Assembly (NCBI GenBank): GCA_041398025.1
Contig: JAWKVM010000015.1
Location: forward strand, 1 to 64,000
Direction: 5' to 3'
DNA length: 64,000 nucleotides
Source of the DNA: JANQPX01 sp041398025
Lineage (GTDB): Bacteria > Pseudomonadota > Alphaproteobacteria > Geminicoccales > Geminicoccaceae
A program made the translations under genes and the position numbers. This document shows, one piece after another, positions 44,381 to 54,707 of this stretch. Every line of letters starts with the position of its first letter. Position 1 is the stretch's first letter. The notes beneath the pieces were generated by a model that saw only the letters and a list, made by a program, of their open reading frames with translations, ran no database searches and was not told where the DNA came from.

Positions 44381-45208
44381 ATGAAGATATCGATCGTGAC
44401 TCTATCCTTCAATCAGGGGCCATTTCTGGAGAGCGCGATCCGCTCGGTGGTCGAGCAGCAGGGCGTCGATCTCGACTATATCGTCGTCGATCCCGGCTCT
44501 GCCGACGACAGCCGGTCGATCATCGAACGCTATCAGAGCCGGATCAGCGAGACCGTGCTCGAACGCGACGACGGCCCGGCGGACGGCCTCAACCGCGGCT
44601 TTGCCCGAGCCACCGGCGACATCTACGGTTTCCTGAACGCCGACGACGTCCTGCGACCGGGCGCGCTCGCCAAGATCGCACAGGCCTTCGAACAAAATCC
44701 GGAGGCCGACGTCATCTCCGGTCACGGCCATATCATCGACGAGCAGGGCCTGCCGATCCGGCGCATGTACTCCGACCGCTTCAGTGTATGGGGCTATCTC
44801 TATGGCGGTGTGGTGCTGCTGCAGCAATCCACCTTCTTCCGCGCACGCGCCTTCGAGCAGGCGGGCGGATTCAATGGCGACAACCGCACCTGCTGGGACG
44901 GCGAGCTCTGGCTGGACATGGCACTCACCGGCAAGCGTTTTCAGCGTGCGAACGGGTTCTGGTCGGGCTTTCGGGTCTACGGGTCATCGATCACCGGCTC
45001 GATCGCGGAGGGCGGCGACTGGCGCACCGCCTATGAGCGGGATCGCCGGCGCATGTTCATGAAGGCGCGCGGACGCCTGCCCGGCGGCCTCAGGGACAAG
45101 GGTCAGCGCATCGCGGCGCGCGTGGTCAAATGGGGCACCAATCCAATCGCCTTCTCCGCCCGCGTCGCCTCCCTCCTGAACCCCAAAGTCCGTCGCAGCC
45201 CCATCTAG
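44381..45208 (+). CDS. Glycosyltransferase family 2
   Basis: 275 residues of the GT-A fold. 'ISIVTLSFNQGPFLESAIRS' is the typical N-terminus, 'DYIVVDPGSADDS' follows, and 'YGFLNADDVLRPGA' carries the DxD-type metal motif. 'GDNRTCWDGELWLDMAL' is the acceptor-side ED-type motif. It probably transfers a sugar in surface polysaccharide synthesis. Its stop codon TAG lies inside an inverted-repeat element shared with the convergent aldolase gene. Confidence 0.9.
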   Translation: MKISIVTLSFNQGPFLESAIRSVVEQQGVDLDYIVVDPGSADDSRSIIERYQSRISETVLERDDGPADGLNRGFARATGDIYGFLNADDVLRPGALAKIAQAFEQNPEADVISGHGHIIDEQGLPIRRMYSDRFSVWGYLYGGVVLLQQSTFFRARAFEQAGGFNGDNRTCWDGELWLDMALTGKRFQRANGFWSGFRVYGSSITGSIAEGGDWRTAYERDRRRMFMKARGRLPGGLRDKGQRIAARVVKWGTNPIAFSARVASLLNPKVRRSPI

Positions 45209-45396
45209 TGGCGCGGCCACCTCGTGGACTCGGACCGCTGGTGCCTGGCCCCCGCGGTTTGCGGTCGTATTCTGGGGCGGCTGAAGGCTGATCGGGCGCG
45301 TCGAACCCCTTTAGTGAACCCCGAAAACTTGGGCGCATACCGCCGTGCCAGGCCACGCCGGTCCGAGTCCACGAGGTGGCCGTGCCACTAGATGGG
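45200..45396. repeat. Inverted-repeat element spanning both stop codons of convergent genes
   Basis: Two 37-base arms (45200-45236 and 45360-45396) are inverted copies with a single mismatch. Each arm begins at CCCATCTAG, so it encodes the last residues Pro-Ile and the stop of its flanking gene. Each arm also contains the small hairpin GTGGC-NNN-GCCAC. Weaker inverted similarity continues inward ('TGCCTGGC'). A related half element lies behind ntrX. The element could fold into one large stem or act as a bidirectional terminator. Confidence 0.85.
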
Positions 45397-46173
45397 TAGG
45401 CTGCGGATCGCGGAGCTCGTGGCTTTGCCGGCGTTCAGCATCAGCGAGAGGTCGCTGCCGGCCAGGATCAGGCGAAAGCCCATGGCGACATAGCGCTCGA
45501 TCAGGTCCTGGCGATAGATGCCGCCGAGGCCGGGATAGACGCCGTTGGCCCGGCAGGCGGCGACGATCTTCTCGAGCGCTTCGACCATCGTCGGATGATC
45601 GAGCCCGCCTGGGATGCCGAGCTCCATGCTGAGATCATTCGCGCCGACCAGGAGCACGTCCACCCCCGGCACCGCCGCGATCGCTCCGGCATTGGCGACG
45701 GCTTCGCCGGTCTCGATCATCAGGATCACCAGGGTGGACTCGTTCACGGCTTCCGCAGACTCGGCCAGGGGCATCGCCGCGAAATCGAGCTGCGGCAGCA
45801 CGCCGACCACCGAGCGCTTGCCGAGTGGCGGGTAGCGGCAATGCTGCACCATGGCCGCCGCGACCTCGGGCGTATCGACATGGGGCACCACGATCCCCTG
45901 CGCCCCGCCATCCAGCGCCTTGGCCGCATGATAGTGCTCGAAGCCCGGCACGCGCACGATCGGGGTGATGCCGGCATCCTGCGCGGCGCAGGAGATCTGC
46001 GCGGCGTCGTCCAGGCCAAACGCGCCATGCTCCTGATCGATGAACAGCCAGTCGAATCCGGCGGTTTTCATGGCCTTGGCGATATCGACCGTGCGCGCCT
46101 GGCGAAGGCCGATACCGATGGCGAGCTCGCCGTTCTGAAGGCGTTCCTTGGCGACATTGCGGATGGTGGTCAT
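45388..46173 (-). CDS. HpcH/HpaI-family aldolase
   Basis: A 261-residue class II pyruvate aldolase that cleaves or forms 4-hydroxy-2-oxo acids with a divalent metal. 'FDWLFIDQEHGAFGLDD' contains the catalytic His, 'VRVPGFEHY' the conserved Arg, and 'MIETGEAVANAGAIAAVPGV' the metal-binding Glu, with Asp in 'LLVGANDLSMELG'. The ATG at 46173 has GGGGGAGG upstream. The physiological substrate may be a homoprotocatechuate, sugar-acid or citramalyl-type compound and cannot be decided. Its last codons and stop come from the inverted-repeat element. Confidence 0.9.
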   Translation of the reverse strand: MTTIRNVAKERLQNGELAIGIGLRQARTVDIAKAMKTAGFDWLFIDQEHGAFGLDDAAQISCAAQDAGITPIVRVPGFEHYHAAKALDGGAQGIVVPHVDTPEVAAAMVQHCRYPPLGKRSVVGVLPQLDFAAMPLAESAEAVNESTLVILMIETGEAVANAGAIAAVPGVDVLLVGANDLSMELGIPGGLDHPTMVEALEKIVAACRANGVYPGLGGIYRQDLIERYVAMGFRLILAGSDLSLMLNAGKATSSAIRSLPI

Positions 46174-46242
46174 GGCCTCCCCCTCTCTTTCCTTCGAATC
46201 TCCCGACCTCCAGACAGCTCTGCTACCCTTGCCGGGCATGAG

Positions 46243-46740
46243 TCAACGAGCAAGGCCGACATTGGCCAGCATCATCGAAAGCGCCCGCTCCAGGGTGGCC
46301 ATGCGCACGGCCTGCCGATCCCCCTTGAACAGCTCGCGGACGACGACGCCCTTCTGCCCGTCCGCAAGCGCCAGATAGACGAGGCCGACTGGCTTGCCTG
46401 GCGTCGCGCCGCCCGGGCCGGCGATGCCGGTGACCGCGACCGCGAGATCGACGCCGGCGCGTTCCCTCGCCCCTCGTGCCATCGCCTCGGCCACTTCGGC
46501 GCTGACCGCACCATGCGCCTGCAACAGGTCGGCCGGCACACCCAGGAGATCCTGTTTCGCCCGGTTGCTGTAAGTGATGAAGCCGCGATCGACCACGGCC
46601 GAGGAGCCGGGGATCTCGGTCAGGCAGGCCCCGATCAGCCCGCCCGTGCAGGACTCGGCCGTGGCGATGGTGAGGCCGCGCTTCGTGCAGGTCTCGATGA
46701 TCTCGGCGGCTTGCTTCAGGCTGCGGTCGGGAAAGGGCAT
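46243..46740 (-). CDS. pncC: Nicotinamide-nucleotide amidohydrolase (CinA C-terminal domain, PncC)
   Basis: 165 residues comprising the CinA C-terminal deamidase that converts nicotinamide mononucleotide to nicotinate mononucleotide in pyridine-nucleotide recycling. The signature 'TIATAESCTGGLIGACLTEI' with its catalytic Ser and 'AVTGIAGPGGATPGKPVGLV' are intact. There is no N-terminal CinA (MoaB-like) domain. The ATG at 46740 lies 16 bases downstream of the ispDF stop, so the two are probably one operon, an arrangement often seen in alphaproteobacteria. Confidence 0.9.
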   Translation of the reverse strand: MPFPDRSLKQAAEIIETCTKRGLTIATAESCTGGLIGACLTEIPGSSAVVDRGFITYSNRAKQDLLGVPADLLQAHGAVSAEVAEAMARGARERAGVDLAVAVTGIAGPGGATPGKPVGLVYLALADGQKGVVVRELFKGDRQAVRMATLERALSMMLANVGLAR

Positions 46741-46756
46741 CGCCGGATCCCGCGGG

Positions 46757-47932
46757 CTAGAGCGGCAGGAGCACGGTCGCGACCGCCTGGGCGGCAATGC
46801 CCTCGCCGCGGCCGGTGAAGCCGAGGCGTTCCGTGGTCGTCGCCTTGACGCTCACCTGCCTTTGCGGCAGGCGGAGCAGCGTCGACAGCCGCTCCACCAT
46901 GGCGTCCCGATAGGGCCCGATCTTCGGCCGCTCACAGATCAAGGTGGCGTCGACATGCAGGATGGCGCCGCCGGCGCGCGCGACCTCGTCGACGGCATGG
47001 GTCAGAAAAATCGCTGAGTCCGCGCCCTTCCAGGTGGCATCGCTCGGTGGGAAATGACTGCCGATATCGCCGCTGCCGAGCGCCCCGAACAGCGCGTCGG
47101 TGATCGCATGCAGACCGACATCCGCATCCGAATGGCCGATCATGCGATACGGCTCCGGCAGGCTCAGTCCCATCAGCACCAGCCCGCCCCCGTCACCGGG
47201 ATCTGCGGGTGCAAGCCGATGGACATCAAAGCCCATCCCGGTGCGCGGTAGCAGCGTGCCGAGCAGATGCCGCTCCGCGCGCTGGAGATCCTCCTTCAGC
47301 GTCACCTTGATATTGCCCTCCTCGCCCGGCACCACCGCGACCGCAAGCCCCGCCGCTTCGGCGATCGCGCCATCGTCGGTCATCGCCTGCCCCTGAAAAC
47401 GGCTATGGGCCGAAAGAATGCCGTCATAGCGAAAGCCCTGCGGCGTCTGGGCGCGGAAAAGCCCTGCTCGATCGACGGTTTCGATCACCCGATCGCCGTC
47501 GACCCTTTTCAGGGTGTCGGCCACCGGCAGGGCCGGCACCGCCCCCTCGTGGCGATCGAGGGCGTCGATCACCCGCCCGATCAGGCGAGAGCTGGCAAAC
47601 GGCCGCGCGCCATCCTGGATCAGGACCTTGTCCGGCGACAGTCCGGCCAAGCTCTCCAGGCCGAGACGCCCCGAGTCCTGGCGCGTGTCGCCGCCGCAGA
47701 CCGGCGCCATCAGATCGAGGCCGGCGGCCGCCTCGTCGTAGAGCGCTCGATCGTCGGGATGGATGACGGCGCGCACGCCGGTCACCTCGGGATGGGCCGA
47801 AAAGCGCTCGAGCGCGTGGCGAAGGAGCGGCCTGCCGGCGAGAGGCGCATATTGTTTCGGCAGGGCGTCGCCGAAACGCTGCCCGCGCCCGGACGCCATG
47901 ATAATGGCGATGCAGCCCGTCATTCGCGCCAT
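46757..47932 (-). CDS. ispDF: Bifunctional IspD/IspF enzyme of the MEP isoprenoid pathway
   Basis: 391 residues. IspD (about 1-228) transfers CMP to 2-C-methyl-D-erythritol 4-phosphate: 'IIMASGRGQRFGDALPKQY', 'VLIQDGARPF' and 'QTPQGFRYD'. IspF (about 233-391) forms the cyclic diphosphate: 'RTGMGFDVHRLAP' and 'GHSDADVGLHAITDALFGAL' contain the zinc-binding Asp and His residues, and 'SVKATTTERLGFTGRGEGI' is the C-terminal signature. The fusion is common in alphaproteobacteria. Divergent from ntrB. Confidence 0.95.
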   Translation of the reverse strand: MARMTGCIAIIMASGRGQRFGDALPKQYAPLAGRPLLRHALERFSAHPEVTGVRAVIHPDDRALYDEAAAGLDLMAPVCGGDTRQDSGRLGLESLAGLSPDKVLIQDGARPFASSRLIGRVIDALDRHEGAVPALPVADTLKRVDGDRVIETVDRAGLFRAQTPQGFRYDGILSAHSRFQGQAMTDDGAIAEAAGLAVAVVPGEEGNIKVTLKEDLQRAERHLLGTLLPRTGMGFDVHRLAPADPGDGGGLVLMGLSLPEPYRMIGHSDADVGLHAITDALFGALGSGDIGSHFPPSDATWKGADSAIFLTHAVDEVARAGGAILHVDATLICERPKIGPYRDAMVERLSTLLRLPQRQVSVKATTTERLGFTGRGEGIAAQAVATVLLPL

Positions 47933-48193
47933 AGTCCTGTCGACAGCATGGCTCCCTCTGTCACGCGTCCAGCCCTTTCACGTCTCCCTGCCCAGGGTCG
48001 ACTGTCGCCCATTCTCCAAGCGCTTACCAGGAATAGCCGCCGTCGGTCCATGGCTGCGCTTTCCGATATGCTGTCGTTCGGATCATTTTCGAGAAGCTCT
48101 TGCCAATCTGTCCGGCGCCGCGTAACTTTTGCTTGTATTTTGTGCACGGACAAGGAGTGCCCAAAAATTAGCCAAATAACGTCCTCAAAGGGT

Positions 48194-49315
48194 GTGGCAC
48201 CCTGGGACTCCGGCGCCGGGATCGAAGGCATGATCCTGAACGCGATGGCTTCGAGCGTTCTGGTGGTCACGCCGACCATGCGCGTCGTCTTCGTCAACCC
48301 CGCCGCCGAGCAGCTTCTGGGGGTCAGCCGGACGATGCTGCGCGACGTGCCGCTGCAGGAGCTGATGCCCGAGGACAGCCCGTTGCTCGACCGCATCCGC
48401 CGGGTCCAGCTCGACGGCAGCAGCATTTCCGATTACAGCGTCGAGCTGCCCTTCGCCAAGGAGGCGCGCCATCTGCTCGATCTGCATGTCTCGCCGCTGG
48501 CCGAGCGCCCCGACGACGTGCTGGTGCTGCTCCACCCCTGCTCGGTCGCCAACCGCCTGAATCACCAGCTGAACCATCGCGGCCGCGCGCGCTCGGTCGC
48601 CGTGCTCGGCGCGACGCTCGCCCATGAGGTCAAGAACCCGCTCTCCGGCATTCGCGGCGCCGCCCAGTTGCTCGAGCCGGAAATCAAGGAGAGCGAGCGC
48701 CCGCTGGTGCGCCTGATCTGCGATGAGACCGACCGCATCTGCGCCCTCGTCGACCAGATGGAGCAGTTCGCCGATCTGAAGCCGCTGACCCGCGGCCCGG
48801 TCAATATCTACCAGGTGCTGGAGCGCGTGCGCCGACTCGCCGAGACCGGCTTCGCCAAGCGCGTCAAGTTCGTCGAACGCTACGACCCGTCGCTGCCCGA
48901 GGTCGACGGCGATCGCGATCAGCTCGTGCAGGTCTTCTTGAACCTGGTGAAGAACGCGGCCGAGGCGGTGCCGGCGGAAGACGGCGAGATCATCCTGACC
49001 ACCCAGTATCATCACGGCCTGTCGATCCGCGTCCCCAACAGCCGCGAGCGCGTCGAGCTGCCGATCACCATCCGCATCCAGGACAACGGCTCCGGCGTCA
49101 GCGACGACGTCGCCAGCCACATCTTCGAACCCTTCATCTCCACCAAGCATTCCGGCTCCGGGCTGGGCCTGCCGCTGGTCGCGAAGATCGTCGGCGACCA
49201 CGGCGGCATCCTGGAATTCGAGAACCTGCCGAAAGGCGCTCTCTTCCGTGTCCATCTGCCGGCCTATCGCGCCGAGTCGCGCAAAGCCGGTCAGCACGGC
49301 GTCGTCAACACATGA
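48194..49315 (+). CDS. ntrB: Nitrogen regulation sensor histidine kinase/phosphatase NtrB (GlnL)
   Basis: About 373 residues. An N-terminal PAS domain ('SVLVVTPTMRVVFVNPAAEQ') precedes the HisKA domain with phospho-acceptor His144 in 'LAHEVKNPLSGIRGAAQLLE' and a GHKL ATPase ('QVFLNLVKNAAEAV', 'IQDNGSGVSDDV', 'GSGLGLPLVAKIV'). It is cytosolic, with no membrane segment, and controls NtrC phosphorylation in response to PII. The start is uncertain: GTG at 48194 or ATG at 48230. Neither has a strong ribosome site. The dusB (nifR3) gene that often precedes ntrB is absent; ispDF is divergent upstream. Confidence 0.92.
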   Translation: MAPWDSGAGIEGMILNAMASSVLVVTPTMRVVFVNPAAEQLLGVSRTMLRDVPLQELMPEDSPLLDRIRRVQLDGSSISDYSVELPFAKEARHLLDLHVSPLAERPDDVLVLLHPCSVANRLNHQLNHRGRARSVAVLGATLAHEVKNPLSGIRGAAQLLEPEIKESERPLVRLICDETDRICALVDQMEQFADLKPLTRGPVNIYQVLERVRRLAETGFAKRVKFVERYDPSLPEVDGDRDQLVQVFLNLVKNAAEAVPAEDGEIILTTQYHHGLSIRVPNSRERVELPITIRIQDNGSGVSDDVASHIFEPFISTKHSGSGLGLPLVAKIVGDHGGILEFENLPKGALFRVHLPAYRAESRKAGQHGVVNT

Positions 49316-49340
49316 GGTGGTCACACCGCTAGGAATCAGC

Positions 49341-50777
<1,437 letters not shown>

Positions 50778-50818
50778 CCGGCTCGTCGACGACACAATTC
50801 GGGGTCCGCTCTGACGCG

Positions 50819-53074
50819 ATGGCGAGTCTGCTGACGACACCGTCTCAATCGACCTTGAGCCGGCTTGCTGCCCGGTTTCGCAAGCCGTACATGGCGCGTC
50901 GCCTCGCGGTGGTCCTGGCGCTCGCCGCGACCGTCGCCGGGCTGGTCACCTATGTCGTCCTCTCGGGATCGGAGCAATTCGGCGCGGATGCCGAATGGGT
51001 GCTCGGCCTCCTCTATCTCGACCTGATCCTCCTCCTTTCGCTCGGCGTGGTCGTCGGCTACCGCCTGGTGCAGATCGTCCTGGCGCGCCGCCAGGGATCG
51101 GTCGGCTCGCGCCTGCATGCGCGCATGGTCACGCTGTTCAGCGTGGTCGCCGTGGCGCCGGCGATCGTGGTCGCGGTGTTCGCGGTGATGTTCCTGCATT
51201 ACGGGCTGGAAGCCTGGTTCAGCGATCGGGTTAGCCAGGCGCTGACCAATTCGCTCTCCGTCGCCCAGTCCTATCTCGAGGAGCACAAGGAGATCATCCG
51301 CGCCGACGCGCTCGCCATGGCCGCCGACATCGACCGCGAGGCCCCTGCCCTGGTCGGCGATCCCGCCAAATTTCAGCGCATGTTCGACGCCCAGGCCGCC
51401 CTGCGCTCGCTCACCGAAGCGATCATCTTCGATGGCGACGGCAATCGCATCGCGCGCACCGGGCTGAGCTTCGGGCTCGAGATCGAGAGCCTGCCCGCCG
51501 CCGGCCATCTGGAGCAGGCGGCCGCCGGCGAGGCGGTCATCCTGACCAACGATACCGAAGATCGCGTGCGCGCGCTCGTCCGGCTGAACGCCTTCGAGGA
51601 CACCTATCTCTATGTCGGTCGCTTCGTCGATGCGCGCGTGCTCGGCTACCTCGCCCAGACCCGCGAGGTGGTGGAGGAATACCGCTCGCTCGAGCTGCGC
51701 CGCTCCGGCATCGAGCGCGCGTTTGCCGTCATCTTCGGCGTGGTCGCGCTGCTTCTCCTCCTGGCGGCGATCTGGGTCGGGCTGATCTTCGCGAACGGCG
51801 TCGCCGGGCGGATCTCGCAGCTTACCAACGCCGCGAGCCTGGTCAGCGACGGCGATCTCTCGGTGCGCCTGCCCGAGACGGAAAAGAACGACGAAATCGA
51901 CGATCTGCAGAGCACCTTCAACCGCATGACCGACCAGCTGAGCTCGCAGCATGACGAGCTGGTGCAGGCGAACAGCCAGCTCGAACAGCGCCGCGCCTTC
52001 ACGGAAGCAGTGATCGGCGGCGTGTCGTCAGGGGTGATCGGCCTGGACCGTCAGGGGCTGATCACACTCCCCAACCCGTCGGCGCTCGACTTTCTTGGGT
52101 CCTCGGCCGAGCGGCTGATCGGCCGACCGGTGATCGCCGTTCTCCCGGAGATCGCAGGCCTGCTCGCCGGCGCCGTGGCGGCGCCGAACACGCCGGCGAT
52201 GGAAGAGCAGCTCGAATTTCGCCGGCCGGGCGGCCACCGCACGCTGCTGGTGCGCGTTGCCGCCCAGCTCGATGACGACGGCGAGATCGCGGGCTTCGTC
52301 GTCACCTTCGAGGACATCACCGAGCTGCTCGGCGCGCAGCGCACCGCCGCCTGGTCCGAGATCGCCAGGCGCATCGCGCATGAGATCAAGAACCCGCTGA
52401 CCCCGATCCGTCTCTCCGCCGAGCGCCTGAAGCGCAAATATCTCCCGCAGATCGAAACCGATCAGGATACCTTCACCGGCAGCATCGACACCATCGTACG
52501 GCAGGTCGATACCATCGGCGCGCTGATCAACGAGTTTTCCGCGTTCGCGCGCATGCCGGCACCGGTCTTCAACCATGAATCCGCTTGCGATCTGGTGCGA
52601 CAAGCCGTTTATTTGCAGCAGGGAGCGCGCGCGGAGATTCGCTTCGAGACTGAGCTTCCCGATCGGGAAATACAGCTGTATTGTGACAGCCGAAAGGTCG
52701 CGCAGGCGCTCACCAATCTCGTGCAGAACGCGGTTCAGTCGGTGCTGCAGAGATTGGCGAACGAAGCGGACGGAGGCGAGCGCGGCTGGGTCTTGGTGAA
52801 GCTCGAGGCGACTGAGCAGTTCTGTTCGATCGAAGTTCATGATAATGGTCTCGGTCTGCCCAAGGACGAGCCGGTGGGGCGGTTGACCGAACCTTACGTG
52901 ACCAAGAGGGCTGACGGGACAGGGCTTGGATTGGCGATCGTCAAGAAGATCATGGAAGAGCATTCCGGGACGATCTCGCTCAGCAACAGGGATGGAGGCG
53001 GTGCGTGCGTTTCTCTTGCCTTCCCGATGATTCCGGCGGCCAGCCCGACCGCCAGCAAGACGGCGGCGGCGTGA
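50819..53074 (+). CDS. ntrY: Membrane sensor histidine kinase NtrY
   Basis: 751 residues. Hydrophobic helices lie at about 30-50, 60-85, 105-130 and 300-325, enclosing a periplasmic sensor region. A HAMP domain ('GRISQLTNAASLVSDGDLSV') follows, then PAS, HisKA (His521 in 'RIAHEIKNPLTPIRLSAERL') and a GHKL ATPase ('LTNLVQNAVQSVL', 'DGTGLGLAIVKKIM'). It partners NtrX in alphaproteobacterial nitrogen and redox-related signalling. It starts 41 bases after the ntrC stop, continuing the operon. Confidence 0.94.
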   Translation: MASLLTTPSQSTLSRLAARFRKPYMARRLAVVLALAATVAGLVTYVVLSGSEQFGADAEWVLGLLYLDLILLLSLGVVVGYRLVQIVLARRQGSVGSRLHARMVTLFSVVAVAPAIVVAVFAVMFLHYGLEAWFSDRVSQALTNSLSVAQSYLEEHKEIIRADALAMAADIDREAPALVGDPAKFQRMFDAQAALRSLTEAIIFDGDGNRIARTGLSFGLEIESLPAAGHLEQAAAGEAVILTNDTEDRVRALVRLNAFEDTYLYVGRFVDARVLGYLAQTREVVEEYRSLELRRSGIERAFAVIFGVVALLLLLAAIWVGLIFANGVAGRISQLTNAASLVSDGDLSVRLPETEKNDEIDDLQSTFNRMTDQLSSQHDELVQANSQLEQRRAFTEAVIGGVSSGVIGLDRQGLITLPNPSALDFLGSSAERLIGRPVIAVLPEIAGLLAGAVAAPNTPAMEEQLEFRRPGGHRTLLVRVAAQLDDDGEIAGFVVTFEDITELLGAQRTAAWSEIARRIAHEIKNPLTPIRLSAERLKRKYLPQIETDQDTFTGSIDTIVRQVDTIGALINEFSAFARMPAPVFNHESACDLVRQAVYLQQGARAEIRFETELPDREIQLYCDSRKVAQALTNLVQNAVQSVLQRLANEADGGERGWVLVKLEATEQFCSIEVHDNGLGLPKDEPVGRLTEPYVTKRADGTGLGLAIVKKIMEEHSGTISLSNRDGGGACVSLAFPMIPAASPTASKTAAA

Positions 53075-53162
53075 TGGCATTGCCTGTGAACCACTCAGCC
53101 GCTAGGTTTCCCCGCGCCGGGCTTTTTTGGCTTCGAGCCCAACAGCAATTTCCGAGAGTGGT

Positions 53163-54548
53163 ATGAAGGGCGAAATACTCATCGTCGATGACGAGCCGGA
53201 GATCCGGCAGGCCATTGCCGGCATCCTCGAAGACGAAGGCTTCACCGTACGCCATGCCGGCGACGGCCCGGGCGGTCTCGCGGAGATCGAAGCGCGGCCG
53301 CCGAGCCTCGTGCTGCTCGATATCTGGCTCGAAGGCTCGTCGATGGACGGCCTCGAAGTGCTCGACCACATCCAGACCACGCGCCCCGAAGTCCCGGTCA
53401 TCGTGATCAGCGGCCATGGCACCATCGAGACCGCGGTCACCGCGATCAAGAAGGGCGCCTACGACTTTCTGGAAAAGCCCTTCAATGCCGACCGCCTCCT
53501 CGTTCTGATCGACCGTGCCCGCGAAAGCGCGCGGCTGAAACGCGAGAATGCCGAGCTCAAGCTGAAGGTCGGCGAGGATCTGGAGCTGATCGGCAAGTCG
53601 CCCGCGATTCAGCAGGTCCGAACCGCGATCCAGCGGGTCGCCATGACCGGAAGCCGTGTGCTGATCACCGGCCCCCCAGGCGTGGGCAAGGAGATCGTCG
53701 CGCGCCTCATCCACCTGAACTCCAAGCGCTCGGAGCTGCCCTTCGTGGTGATCAACGCCGCGACCATGGCGCCGGAGCGCATGGAAGTGGAGCTGTTCGG
53801 CTGCGAGGCGGGTTTCCTCGGCTCGGAGCGGCCGCGTCAGATCGGCACCTTCGAGCGCGCCCATGGCGGCACGCTCCTGCTCGACGAGGTCGCGGACATG
53901 CCGCTGGAGACCCAGGGCAAGATCCTGCGCGTGCTGCAGGAGCAGAGCTTTGCGCGCCTGGGTGGCGAGCGCAGCATCGAGGTCGACGTGCGCGTGATCG
54001 CGGCGAGCAACCGCGATCTGCAGGAGGAGATCCAGGCGGGCCGCTTCCGCGAGGACCTCTATTACCGCCTGAACGTGGTGCCGATCGCGGTGCCCCCGCT
54101 ATCCGAGCGCCGCGCCGACATTCCGATGCTGATCGACCACTTCATGACCAGGGCGGCCGAAGCCGCGGGCCTGCCGGCGAGGAAGCTGTCCGCGGATGCC
54201 CAGGCGCTGTTCCAGTCCGCCGCTTGGCCGGGTAATGTCCGCCAGCTCAGGAACGTGCTGGAAAGCCTGCTGATCATGGCGCCGGGCGATCCCAAGACCG
54301 AGATCGGTGTGGATGCGCTGCCGCCTGAGATCGTCGACGAGACCACGGCCAATCTCAGCCCGAACAGCAATGGCGAGCTGATGGTCCTGCCGATCCGCGA
54401 GGCCCGTGAGCATTTCGAGCGCGCCTATCTGCAGGCTCAGCTCGAACGCTTCGGCGGCAACATCTCCCGGACGGCGAACTTCGTCGGCATGGAGCGATCG
54501 GCCCTGCACAGGAAGCTGAAATCCCTCAGCATCCACGCCGACGACTAG
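53163..54548 (+). CDS. ntrX: Response regulator NtrX
   Basis: 461 residues: receiver (Asp53 in 'VLLDIWLEGSS'), AAA+ domain (Walker A 'GPPGVGKE', Walker B 'LLLDEVADMP') and a Fis-type HTH ('NISRTANFVGMERSALHRKL'). The sigma-54 contact loop GAFTGA found in NtrC is replaced by AGFLGS (216-221), so it probably does not act as a sigma-54 activator. The ATG at 53163 begins the conserved 'MKGEILIVDDEPEIRQA'. Its stop TAG lies in the first base pairs of a hairpin repeat. Confidence 0.93.
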   Translation: MKGEILIVDDEPEIRQAIAGILEDEGFTVRHAGDGPGGLAEIEARPPSLVLLDIWLEGSSMDGLEVLDHIQTTRPEVPVIVISGHGTIETAVTAIKKGAYDFLEKPFNADRLLVLIDRARESARLKRENAELKLKVGEDLELIGKSPAIQQVRTAIQRVAMTGSRVLITGPPGVGKEIVARLIHLNSKRSELPFVVINAATMAPERMEVELFGCEAGFLGSERPRQIGTFERAHGGTLLLDEVADMPLETQGKILRVLQEQSFARLGGERSIEVDVRVIAASNRDLQEEIQAGRFREDLYYRLNVVPIAVPPLSERRADIPMLIDHFMTRAAEAAGLPARKLSADAQALFQSAAWPGNVRQLRNVLESLLIMAPGDPKTEIGVDALPPEIVDETTANLSPNSNGELMVLPIREAREHFERAYLQAQLERFGGNISRTANFVGMERSALHRKLKSLSIHADD

Positions 54549-54605
54549 TGGCATGGCCACCTCATTGACTTTCCGCCGTCTCAGGCCGTGTCGGTGGTAT
54601 GCGGC
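54546..54605 (+). repeat. Half copy of the 45.2-kb hairpin repeat, behind ntrX
   Basis: Begins with the ntrX stop: TAGTGGCATGGCCACCTC contains the GTGGC-ATG-GCCAC hairpin. About 21 of the first 25 bases match the arm at 45206. Similarity to the right half of that element continues inward ('GGTATGCGGCCAAG' against 'GGTATGCGCCCAAG'). No inverted partner follows, so it is a single half. Confidence 0.75.
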
Positions 54606-54707
54606 CAAGCCTGTCGGAGCAGGCGAGGCGCGCGCTGATCAGTCGTCCGGCGCAAACCCGCGGGCCAGACACCGCCGCCAAGTGAACGCTGCAGGGCGTC
54701 CCTGCCG

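Noticed and set aside
47933..48193. Sigma-54 promoter upstream of ntrB
   Set aside because: TGGCAC occurs near 48195, but the spacing and the TTGCA half are not matched.
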